A stretch of DNA of 34,898 nt from Selenomonadaceae bacterium (GTDB taxonomy: Bacteria > Bacillota > Negativicutes > Selenomonadales > Selenomonadaceae). The stretch lies in NCBI GenBank assembly GCA_017554235.1, contig JAFZIV010000059.1:1-34898 (forward strand), given 5' to 3'. The notes beneath the pieces were generated by a model. It ran no database searches, was not told the origin of the DNA, and worked only from the letters and a program-made list of their open reading frames with translations. Below, in pieces: positions 1 to 7,342 of this stretch. Numbering within the stretch: the first letter of the stretch is position 1; every line of letters begins with the position of its first letter. Position numbers and translations under genes: made by a program.

Positions 1-134
1 TAATATCCTTTCGGTAGATTGATTAGATTGAAATGGAATGTCAAAGATGGAACGCCGTGTGCGGTGAAAGTCGCAAGCACGGTGTGGAGTGGGGGAAAAC
101 TTGGCGATTACTTCAAAGAGTTACCTATCACTAT
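1..134 (+). mobile_element. 3' end of a group II intron (domains V-VI) inside topB
   Basis: Bases about 50-86 form a domain V-like hairpin: CGCCGTG and CACGGTG arms around a GTGAAAG/TCGCAAG core, as in bacterial group II introns. It is followed by the usual GTGGAGTGGGGGAAAA-type linker and a domain VI-like segment ending CCTATCACTAT at 134. Downstream the reading frame at once resumes a topoisomerase III sequence (GQLLVDEVLD), so 134/135 is the likely 3' splice junction, splitting a GAA (Glu) codon as G|AA. Bases 1-49 probably belong to domain IV or the tail of the intron-encoded reverse transcriptase region, but I see no coding there. The rest of the intron and any reverse transcriptase lie outside the window. 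Orientation matches the host gene, as needed for splicing. Confidence 0.8.
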
Positions 135-1831
135 AAGGACAGTTACTTGTCGATGAAGTTTTAGATTTTATCGGCAACAAAAAGCCTGTCAAAAGAATTT
201 TGCTTAACGCCCTCGATAGAGCCAGCATTGTTTACGCCAATGAACATCTTGACGACAACGCAAATTTTTTCAATCTTAAACAGTCCGCGCTTGCTCGTTC
301 CCGCGCAGATTGGCTTATAGGTATGAATCTTTCTCGCGCTTATACTTTAGCCGCTCAACGTTCAGGTTATCAAAAATTGGTGTTGCCGATTGGCAGAGTT
401 AAAACGCCGACGCTTGCGCTTGTAGTACGTCGTGAACGCGAAATTCAAAACTTCAAGCCTAAAGATTTTTATAAAATTTATGCGCAATTTCAACACGCCA
501 ATGGAATTTTTACGGCTATTTGGAAACCGAACGAAGATTTTATTAAATCTATAAATCCTACGGCGATTGATTCGGAAGGGCGATTGGTTAATAAAAAAGC
601 TGTCCAATATTTTTTGAAAAAGTTTTCTGCAGAGCCGCACGATGCAATAATTTCTGATTTAGTGTCAGCTAAGCGCAAAGAGTCACCGCCGTTGCCTTTT
701 TCACTGTCAAGCTTACAAATTGCCGCCGGTAAAAAATTTGGTTACACTCCTCAACAGGTACTTGAAGCCGCGCAGAGTTTGTACGAAAAAAAATTCACAA
801 CTTATCCGCGCTCCGATTGTCAGTATTTACCGCTCAATCAATTTTCCAACGCGCCTAAAATTCTTGCACACCTGACTAACACTAACGACGAAATTTTAAA
901 AAAGCTTGTCGATAATGCAGACGCGCAGATTAAAAGCCGTGCTTGGAATAATTCTAAAATTTCCGCTCATCATGCAATTATTCCGACGGTTAAACCTTTA
1001 GGCAATGTTACGCAAATTGAATTGAATGTCTACAATCTCATTGCGAAAAATTATGCCGTCCAATTTCATCAACTGCACCTTTACGACGAATGCACCGTCA
1101 CTGTTGATTATAAAGATGAAATTTTTTCTGCGCGGTCTAAAATGATTACGCAAAACGGTTGGCGGGATTTTTACGTAATGCCGAAAACGGTCAGCGACGA
1201 TGAAGTTGAGAATTTGCCGAAAATGTCGAAAGGCGATAAAGTTACTTACAAAAACGCGGAAGTCAAAATTTTTACGACTCAAAAGCCTGCGCGGTTCACG
1301 GCGTCAACTTTGGTGCAAGGTATGAAGGAAATTCATAAGTTTGTAAAAAATCCCGAACTGCGCGCAAAATTGAAAGACGTTTACGGAATTGGGACGGAGG
1401 CAACCCGCGCCGCAATTATCGATGATTTAATTACGCGGAAATTTTTAATTCTGTCGCGCGATAAGAAAAAATCTCTCCAGCCGACTGAAAAAGCTTTTTT
1501 GTTGATTGACGCATTGCCCGACGCTTTGACTTATCCCGATGAAACGGCGATTTGGGAAGATAAACTTTATTTGATGTCCGACGGTCAAGGGACTCTTGAA
1601 GATTTTTTGAGTGGTCAAGCAAAATTTACTGAAGAACTCTGCGCGGACGCCGTCAACGCAAAATTTAAAGTACCTGAAGATTCTTTTCAATGCCCGCGTT
1701 GCAAATTAGGCGTAATGGTTAAGCGGAATGGTAAAAACGGAATTTTTTGGGGCTGTAGTAAATATCCTGCTTGCACGATGACTTTTAACGATAAAAACGG
1801 TAAACCTGACTTTGACGGCAAAAAAATTTAG
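135..1831 (+). CDS. topB: DNA topoisomerase III, 3' exon (interrupted by group II intron)
   Basis: Type IA topoisomerase that cuts and passes single DNA strands through a 5'-phosphotyrosine link. The exon begins inside the Toprim acidic motif (expected DxDREGQLLVDE; here GQLLVDE is visible from 137). The catalytic tyrosine lies in FTTYPRSDCQYLP (Tyr codon 803-805), the same signature as E. coli TopB. The DVYGIGTEATRA segment and one C-terminal CxxC...CxxxxxC zinc ribbon (about 1690-1775) follow. About 565 residues are present; the missing 5' exon would supply the first ~100 residues including the first Toprim motifs. No ATG in this exon marks a natural start; a TTG at 200 is only an internal Leu codon. 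Function depends on intron splicing. A terminator follows, so topB is not cotranscribed with glmM from this end. Confidence 0.88.
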
Positions 1832-1842
1832 TGTAAAATATT

Positions 1843-1873
1843 CTTCGATGAATTTTTATCGGAGATTTTTTTT
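1843..1873 (+). terminator. Rho-independent terminator after topB
   Basis: CTTCGAT (1843-1849) pairs with ATCGGAG (1858-1864), seven pairs with one G-U, followed by A and eight T. It lies just after the topB stop and before the glmM promoter. Confidence 0.7.
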
Positions 1874-1883
1874 GGAAAAAATT

Positions 1884-1892
1884 TGATATAAT
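1884..1892 (+). promoter_or_regulatory. Extended -10 promoter for glmM
   Basis: TGATATAAT is a perfect extended -10 (TG-N-TATAAT) 34 bases before the glmM start. I see no good -35 at 17 bases, which is typical of extended -10 promoters. The site overlaps the region right after the topB terminator. Confidence 0.6.
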
Positions 1893-1925
1893 AACTGAAG
1901 AATAAATCATTAAGGAGATTTTTTA

Positions 1926-3275
1926 ATGTCAAGACTTTTTGGAACTGACGGCGTTCGTGGCGAAGCTAATACCGAATTGACGCCCGAATTGGCTTACAGG
2001 CTCGGTCGCGCCGCCGCTTTGTATTTTGGTAAACGTTACGAAGATAAACCTAAAATTTTAATCGGACGCGATACGCGAATTTCCGGCGAAATGTTAGAAT
2101 CTGCGTTGATTACGGGGATTTGTTCCGCCGGTGGTCACGCAATTTCGGTCGGAATTATTCCCACGCCCGGCGTTGCCTATCTTGTTAGACAAATTCACGC
2201 AGTTGCCGGAATTGTTATCAGCGCGTCTCATAATCCTTTTTATGATAACGGCATTAAATTTTTCGGCAGAACGGGTTATAAACTTCCTGACGCCGTTGAA
2301 GATGAAATTTCTGAAATTGTTTCACAACTTTCTTCCGATGATAATTTTTATCGTCCGACAGGTGCAAAAATCGGTGAAGTTGAATATCGCCGCGATTTAG
2401 TCGTTGATTATTTAGATTTTGTTGTAAGTACAACGAGTGAGCGTTTTGACGGTATGAAAGTTGTTTTGGATTGTGCTAACGGCGCGGCTTATGATATTAT
2501 GCCGATTATTTTAAACAGACTTGGCGTAAATTTAATTTTAATGGGTGATAATCCTAACGGAATTAATATCAATGAAAATTGCGGCTCTACTCACATTGAA
2601 AATTTGCGGCTTGAAGTTTTGAGAAATCGCGCTGATATTGGAATTGCTCATGACGGCGACGCAGATAGATGCCTTTGTATCGACGAAAAAGGAAATTTGA
2701 TTGACGGAGATCATATTTTGATTATGTGCGCAAAATTGATGATGGACATCGGCGCACTTGTAAAAAATACTGTTGTTACGACGGTTATGGCAAATATCGG
2801 TTTTCGTCAAGCGATAGAAAATTTAAACGGAAGATATGAAGTTACTGCGGTCGGCGACAGATATGTTTTAGAAAATATGTTAAATAACGGTTATAATCTC
2901 GGCGGCGAACAATCTGGACACATAATTTTTACAGATTATTCGACGACCGGCGACGGTTTAATTACCGCTTTGCAAGTTTTAACTGCTATTAAGAAATTTA
3001 AAAAATCTGCGTCCGAACTTAACGAAATGATGACGACTTATCCGCAAGTTTTGATAAATGTTCGCGTTAAAGATAAAAAAATTTCACAAGAGGCTGAAGA
3101 CGTTAAACGCGCAATTTTTGAAGGGCGCGAAGAATTAGGCGACACGGGCAGAATTTTAGTTCGCGCATCAGGAACTGAACCTTTAATTCGCGTTATGGCT
3201 GAAGGTCCTAATAAAGCGCAACTCGACAGAATTTGTAACAAAATCGCCGCTGAAATTGAAAAAGTCAACGCTTAA
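1926..3275 (+). CDS. glmM: Phosphoglucosamine mutase
   Basis: Interconverts glucosamine-6-phosphate and glucosamine-1-phosphate in the cytoplasm, on the route to UDP-GlcNAc for peptidoglycan and lipid A. The 449-residue length is normal. The N-terminal MSRLFGTDGVRG, the active serine in SASHNPFYDNGIKFFG (Ser101), the metal loop DGDADR (243-248), the sugar loop GGEQSGH and the C-terminal phosphate-binding RASGTEPLIRVM are all present. The start ATG has an AAGGAGA ribosome site about 9 bases upstream. It is preceded by an extended -10 promoter and followed by a small flavoprotein gene 26 bases downstream, so the two probably form an operon. Nothing odd is seen. Confidence 0.97.
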   Translation: MSRLFGTDGVRGEANTELTPELAYRLGRAAALYFGKRYEDKPKILIGRDTRISGEMLESALITGICSAGGHAISVGIIPTPGVAYLVRQIHAVAGIVISASHNPFYDNGIKFFGRTGYKLPDAVEDEISEIVSQLSSDDNFYRPTGAKIGEVEYRRDLVVDYLDFVVSTTSERFDGMKVVLDCANGAAYDIMPIILNRLGVNLILMGDNPNGININENCGSTHIENLRLEVLRNRADIGIAHDGDADRCLCIDEKGNLIDGDHILIMCAKLMMDIGALVKNTVVTTVMANIGFRQAIENLNGRYEVTAVGDRYVLENMLNNGYNLGGEQSGHIIFTDYSTTGDGLITALQVLTAIKKFKKSASELNEMMTTYPQVLINVRVKDKKISQEAEDVKRAIFEGREELGDTGRILVRASGTEPLIRVMAEGPNKAQLDRICNKIAAEIEKVNA

Positions 3276-3301
3276 AAAATTGTTACGAGGATGGCGAAAA
3301 A

Positions 3302-3799
3302 ATGTTTAGGGAAATGCGCCGAATTAAATGCAAGTTAAGCGATGAGACAGCGGAAAAAATTTTGCTTGAAGGGTTTTACGGAATTTTGGCGTTGTCCGGT
3401 GAAAATAATTATCCCTATGCCGTGCCGATAAATTATGCTTATGCGGACGGAAAAATTTATTTTCACAGCGCGACGACTGGACATAAAATCGACGCGATAA
3501 AAAATAATCCTAAGGCGTCATTTTGCGTTGTCGATAAGCATGAAGTTGTAGCGGAAGAATTTACAAGCTACTATTCTAGCGTAATTGCTTTTGGGAAAAT
3601 GCGAATTGCCGACAATGACGAAGAAAAAATTTTGGGCTTAAAGTTGTTGGCGGAAAAATATTCTCCCAATGAAAGTTACGAACATCGTGACAAAGAAATT
3701 TACGGCAAATTAAATGCGCTTGTCGTTCCCGTTTTGGAGATTGAACATTTGACGGGAAAGGCGGCGCGTGAATTGATACGGCGCGGCGATATTAAATAA
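3302..3799 (+). CDS. NimA-like pyridoxamine 5'-phosphate oxidase family flavoprotein
   Basis: A 165-residue protein of the FMN-binding split-barrel superfamily. The N-terminal RRIKCKLSDETAEKIL and the following GFYGILALSGENNYPYAVPINYA match the NimA/5-nitroimidazole reductase-like branch, as do the HSATTGHKIDAIKNNPKASF and SVIAFGKMRI segments. Members bind FMN or haem and reduce small molecules; the real substrate is unknown and I do not infer drug resistance. The start ATG follows GAGGATGG. It is 26 bases after glmM on the same strand and ends 18 bases before a terminator, so it is probably the last gene of that unit. Confidence 0.85.
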   Translation: MFREMRRIKCKLSDETAEKILLEGFYGILALSGENNYPYAVPINYAYADGKIYFHSATTGHKIDAIKNNPKASFCVVDKHEVVAEEFTSYYSSVIAFGKMRIADNDEEKILGLKLLAEKYSPNESYEHRDKEIYGKLNALVVPVLEIEHLTGKAARELIRRGDIK

Positions 3800-3817
3800 A
3801 TTTTTTTGCAAACTAAA

Positions 3818-3855
3818 AGAGCCGTTACCCAAGATTGAGTAACGACTCTCTTTTT
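3818..3855. terminator. Bidirectional Rho-independent terminator
   Basis: AGAGCCGTTAC (3818-3828) pairs with GTAACGACTCT (3839-3849) with one mismatch and a ten-base loop. A T-run follows on the plus strand and a run of A precedes it, so it can end both the glmM unit and the convergent dehydrogenase gene. Confidence 0.8.
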
Positions 3856-3889
3856 ATCGAACAAATAATTTTTGGTTAATCGCTAAAAA

Positions 3890-4849
3890 TTATTTAATGC
3901 CTGCGCCGTCGAGTGCACTGCGTACAGATTGAGCCGCCTTGTGCATCTTTTCAAGTTCTTCATCATTGAGATGAACTTCAAACACGCGCATAATACCATC
4001 CGCGCAAAGCATACGAGGCATTGACAGAGCAACGTCAGTGATTCCGTATTCGCCGTTCATGACAGCCGAGCAAGGCAGAATGGTGTGTTCATCGTAAAGA
4101 ATGGATTTTACGAAACGAACAGCTGCCATAGCAATACCAGTGTTGGTGTAACCCTTCTTGTTGATAACGTCATAAGCAACGTTGATGAGTTCCTGCTCAA
4201 CAGCTTGTTTGTTAAGCGGTTCAGCATGGTGGAAGTATTCATCGAGTTTTTCAAGCGGGAAACCTGCGCAGCCGCAAGTTGACCAAGCTACGAAAGCCGC
4301 GTTGCCGTGTTCGCCGAGAACATAGCCGTTGATGTTTTTGGGATCGACTTCGTATTTGTTAGCGAGGACGCGACGGAAACGATAAGTCTCAAGCATTGTG
4401 CCGGTGCCGAGAATCTTTTCACGCGGATAATCAAATTGCGTGCTGACAACGTAAGTTGCAACGTCAAGCGGATTGGTAATAAGAATTATGATAGCGTCTT
4501 TGGTGTATTTGGAAATGTTGCCGAAAACGGAGTTCATAATTTTTGCGTTAGTGCCGGCAAGTTTAAGTCTGTCGGGAGTTTCGCCGGGACGAATTGACGG
4601 ACCCGCGCAGATGATAACGATGTTAGCGTCTTTACAAACGCTGTAGTCGTCAGTTGCACGGAATTTAATATTGGTGCTGTAAACGCAAGCGGTTGCGTGG
4701 CTGGAGTCTGTTGCTTCACCCCAAGCCTTGTCCTGATTGAGGTCAATCAAAATAATTTCAGATGCAAGTTGAAAATCAGCAAGTTTGTTGACGACTGCCG
4801 AGCCGACGTTGGAAGTGCCGACGACGACGATTTTTCTGCGATTACCCAT
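3890..4849 (-). CDS. L-2-hydroxyacid (lactate/2-hydroxyisocaproate-type) dehydrogenase
   Basis: NAD-dependent dehydrogenase of the LDH/MDH superfamily, 319 residues. The chosen ATG is preceded by GGGAGGA at ideal spacing; an in-frame extension 18 codons upstream has no ribosome site and would start inside the leader. Visible: Rossmann loop VVGTSNVGSA (9-18), ITNPLDV, and catalytic His181 in LGEHGNAAFVAWST. Arg157 is the substrate carboxylate-binding Arg. The substrate loop reads AGPSIRPGETPDR (82-94): Ile86 stands where LDH has Gln102 (MDH Arg102), Pro92 replaces Arg109, and Glu154 replaces Asp168. The GTGTMLE and GEHGNxxFVAWST wording recalls Lactobacillus L-2-hydroxyisocaproate dehydrogenase more than classical LDH. 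The oxidoreductase class is secure; the substrate is not. It is a single gene with its own promoter, ending at the shared terminator. Confidence 0.85.
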   Translation of the reverse strand: MGNRRKIVVVGTSNVGSAVVNKLADFQLASEIILIDLNQDKAWGEATDSSHATACVYSTNIKFRATDDYSVCKDANIVIICAGPSIRPGETPDRLKLAGTNAKIMNSVFGNISKYTKDAIIILITNPLDVATYVVSTQFDYPREKILGTGTMLETYRFRRVLANKYEVDPKNINGYVLGEHGNAAFVAWSTCGCAGFPLEKLDEYFHHAEPLNKQAVEQELINVAYDVINKKGYTNTGIAMAAVRFVKSILYDEHTILPCSAVMNGEYGITDVALSMPRMLCADGIMRVFEVHLNDEELEKMHKAAQSVRSALDGAGIK

Positions 4850-4887
4850 TAAAAAATCCTCCCTACTGTAACTAAAAAAATTTTCGA

Positions 4888-4901
4888 GGAGTTCACACTC
4901 C
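4888..4901 (-). promoter_or_regulatory. Short inverted repeat at the 5' end of the dehydrogenase transcript
   Basis: GGAGT-TCAC-ACTCC is a five-base inverted repeat lying a few bases downstream of the predicted transcription start of the minus-strand dehydrogenase gene. It could be a 5' stabilising hairpin or an operator half-site pair. No regulator is assigned. Confidence 0.35.
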
Positions 4902-4911
4902 ATTTTCGTAA

Positions 4912-4940
4912 AGTTTACAATTTTTATTCCGTTACGTCAA
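4912..4940 (-). promoter_or_regulatory. Promoter for the dehydrogenase gene
   Basis: On the minus strand TTGACG (4940-4935), a 17-base spacer and TAAACT (4917-4912) make a sigma-A-like promoter about 60 bases upstream of the dehydrogenase start. Confidence 0.65.
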
Positions 4941-5010
4941 GCTATTTTTCTGAAAATTTTTAAAGACAATATTGCGGCAAACTTTTCTGCTTTACCAGTC
5001 CTAATTCTAA

Positions 5011-5040
5011 TTGCCTTTACGATATTTCTTGTGTTATAAT
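5011..5040 (+). promoter_or_regulatory. Promoter for the telA-like gene
   Basis: TTGCCT (5011-5016), an 18-base spacer and TATAAT (5035-5040) preceded by TGT, an extended -10. It is 45 bases before the start codon and divergent from the dehydrogenase promoter. Confidence 0.7.
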
Positions 5041-5084
5041 TAACTGAAATTTTTATGACAATATTTTAGAAGGAGCGATAAGGA

Positions 5085-6251
5085 ATGGCAGAAATAAGTT
5101 TGGAAGATTTGATGGCGCAAAAGGCGGCGTCATCTTCAAATACTGATACGGCAGTTGCAAATGTCGAACCCGCCGTTGAAATTGAAAAAGTTACGCGGCA
5201 AGTCGAAATGTTGACGCCGGAAGAAAAATCTAAAGTTAAATCTATTAAAGACGGTATAAATTTAATGGATTCCAGCACGCCGTTAAGTTTTGGCGCACCC
5301 GCACAGAAGGAAATTGCGCAGTTTTCTGACAGCATTTTGTCGAAAGTTCGTACAAAAGATTCGGGCGAAGTCGGACAACTTTTAGGTGATCTCGTCTCGA
5401 AGGTTAAAGGCTTTGATCCTGAAGAGAAAAAAAGTTTCGTCAGCAAAATTCCGTTTTTCGGTGCGCTCGTCGACAAGGCGGAAGACATTAAAAGCAGTTA
5501 CGATAAACTTTCCACGCAGGTTGAAAAAATTCAGTCTAGCCTTGAAAAATCTAAAATCAAACTTATGGAAGATGTCGTAATGTTTGACACGCTTTACGAA
5601 AAAAATTTGAAGTATTTCAAGGACTTGCAACTGTATATTATCGCGGGCGAAGAAAAACTTGATGAAATGCGTACAAGCACTTTACCGAAGTTGAAAGCTC
5701 AAGCTACCGCGACAAATGATCCTATGGCAGTGCAAGTCGTCAACGATTTTGAACAGAGCGTAGACAGGTTTGAAAAGAAAATCCACGACCTTAAACTTAG
5801 TAAAACTTTGGCGATTCAAACTGCGCCGCAAATTCGTCTGATTCAGAACAACGACCGCGTTTTAATCGACCGCGTACAATCTGCGATTTACCATACAATT
5901 CCGCTTTGGAAAAATCAAATGGTTATTGCACTTGGGCTTACTCATCAGCGTGACGTTATTGAAATGCAGCGTGCCGTAACCGATGCGACAAATGATTTAC
6001 TGCGTCGCAATGCCGAAATGCTTAAACAAAATTCCATTGAAACGGCAAAGGCAAATGAACGCGGCATTGTTGACATTGAAACGGTTAAGAAGGTCAACGA
6101 AGATTTAATTTCCACTATTGAAGAAACTATGCGCATTCAGCAAGAAGGGCGGCAACGTCGCGCATCAGCCGAAAAAGAACTTGTCGCTATTGAAGATCGT
6201 CTGCGTAATGTGCTTTTGCAAAATGCTACGCGCAAGCCCAATGCGCAATAG
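5085..6251 (+). CDS. TelA/KlaA-type toxic anion resistance protein
   Basis: A 388-residue soluble, largely helical protein of the TelA (toxic anion resistance, formerly tellurite resistance) family. The family pattern shows as a short disordered N-terminus, then EMLTPEEKSKVKSIKDGI, the DSSTPLSFGAPAQKEIAQFSD segment, KDSGEVGQLLGDLVSKVK, and long coiled-coil helices to the end, including TNDLLRRNAEMLKQNSIE. The biochemical role of the family is unresolved; envelope stress links have been proposed. The start ATG has AAGGAG. The usual neighbour xpaC is absent. The next gene starts 32 bases later with its own strong ribosome site, so cotranscription is possible. Confidence 0.9.
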   Translation: MAEISLEDLMAQKAASSSNTDTAVANVEPAVEIEKVTRQVEMLTPEEKSKVKSIKDGINLMDSSTPLSFGAPAQKEIAQFSDSILSKVRTKDSGEVGQLLGDLVSKVKGFDPEEKKSFVSKIPFFGALVDKAEDIKSSYDKLSTQVEKIQSSLEKSKIKLMEDVVMFDTLYEKNLKYFKDLQLYIIAGEEKLDEMRTSTLPKLKAQATATNDPMAVQVVNDFEQSVDRFEKKIHDLKLSKTLAIQTAPQIRLIQNNDRVLIDRVQSAIYHTIPLWKNQMVIALGLTHQRDVIEMQRAVTDATNDLLRRNAEMLKQNSIETAKANERGIVDIETVKKVNEDLISTIEETMRIQQEGRQRRASAEKELVAIEDRLRNVLLQNATRKPNAQ

Positions 6252-6283
6252 CAATTTAAAATTTTACTTCGGAGGTGATTTTG

Positions 6284-7318
6284 GTGGACTACGAAGTTAA
6301 AACAAATTTGGATTATGACGCAGGATTTTCTACGCAAGATTATTTATCAACTGATATTGTGCTTGCAGGAGAAAATTATTTAGCGACTTCTGCGGACGTT
6401 GGAAGTAATTACGCGCAGGAAATTTTAGATTTGGTCAATACCGAACGCGCCAATGTCGGTTTATCTGCATTGTCATTGTCAAACACTTTGAATTACTGCG
6501 CGGCAATTCGTGCAGATGAACTTACAACTTATTATTCGCACACCCGCCCTGACGGCACGTCTTGTTTCACGGTTTTTGACGATCTTGGTTACTCCTACTT
6601 AACAGCGGCTGAAAATATTGCCGCCGGACAAACTTCAACCGAAGAGGTTATGAATGCGTGGATGAATTCAACAGGACACCGCGCAAATATTTTGAATAGC
6701 AAAGTTACTGAATTAGGTATCGGTTTTGCTTACGATTCAGATTCGGATTATAAGTATTACTGGACTCAACTTTTTGCAAAACCTTACAATGAAAATTCAA
6801 ACAGTGAATCAAACGATAATAATTTGCTCTACATTGTCGGTAATAATGTTTTAAGCGTTGGAAGTGCTTTCAATGGCGAAATTTGGCTTGACACTATTAC
6901 AGCTTATTACATAACCGATATTGATGCTCGCGAAAATCCTAATGATTTAATTCTTGCCGGTGATACGAAAAATAATATAATTTATGACGGTTCGGGCAAT
7001 TCCAGCTTATGGGGCGGCGCGGGAAGTATTGATGATACTTTAGTTGGTGGTTCAGGCGCGGAAATGTTTTGGTACGGCAAGTACGACGGCAACGATGTTA
7101 TAACCAACGCTGGTTTTTCGGACATTGTAAACTTGTATGACATAAGCCTTAGCGACATTATTACGGCAGAAGTTTCAACAGATCACGTGACAGCTCGATT
7201 TAGCACTGGAACTACGCTCATAATCAATGATGATGATAGAGTTACGCCGACTTTCCAACTTGGCGACGGTGGGCGGTACAATTACAATCGCGATACCGGT
7301 CAATGGCAAAACGTTTAA
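6284..7318 (+). CDS. CAP/SCP-domain protein with RTX-like C-terminal module
   Basis: About 344 residues. A GTG at 6284 lies eight bases after GGAGG of GGAGGTGA and is my preferred start; a TTG at 6281 is also possible. No signal peptide or membrane helix is visible. Residues about 43-170 form a CAP (SCP/PR-1/YkwD) domain: ILDLVNTERANVGLSALSLS, a His in YYSHTRPDG, the TAAENIAAG motif and WMNSTGHRANILN. The C-terminal ~150 residues are acidic, Gly/Asp-rich and RTX-like (SLWGGAGSIDDTLVGGSG, YDGNDVI), ending GRYNYNRDTGQWQNV. That tail is clearly similar to the end of the protein at 9553-11259. A leaderless protein with a Ca-binding-type tail suggests type I secretion, an inference. The secreted CAP domain's activity is unknown. 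Confidence 0.82.
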   Translation: MDYEVKTNLDYDAGFSTQDYLSTDIVLAGENYLATSADVGSNYAQEILDLVNTERANVGLSALSLSNTLNYCAAIRADELTTYYSHTRPDGTSCFTVFDDLGYSYLTAAENIAAGQTSTEEVMNAWMNSTGHRANILNSKVTELGIGFAYDSDSDYKYYWTQLFAKPYNENSNSESNDNNLLYIVGNNVLSVGSAFNGEIWLDTITAYYITDIDARENPNDLILAGDTKNNIIYDGSGNSSLWGGAGSIDDTLVGGSGAEMFWYGKYDGNDVITNAGFSDIVNLYDISLSDIITAEVSTDHVTARFSTGTTLIINDDDRVTPTFQLGDGGRYNYNRDTGQWQNV

Positions 7319-7342
7319 AAAATTTTAAGTTTAAAAAATGTA

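Noticed and set aside
200-202. TTG as the start of the topoisomerase gene
   Set aside because: Homology to TopB continues upstream of it to the intron junction, so it is an internal leucine codon.
4850-4903. N-terminal extension of the minus-strand dehydrogenase
   Set aside because: It has no ribosome site, overlaps the predicted transcript start, and lies before the conserved Rossmann start; GGGAGGA fixes the downstream ATG.
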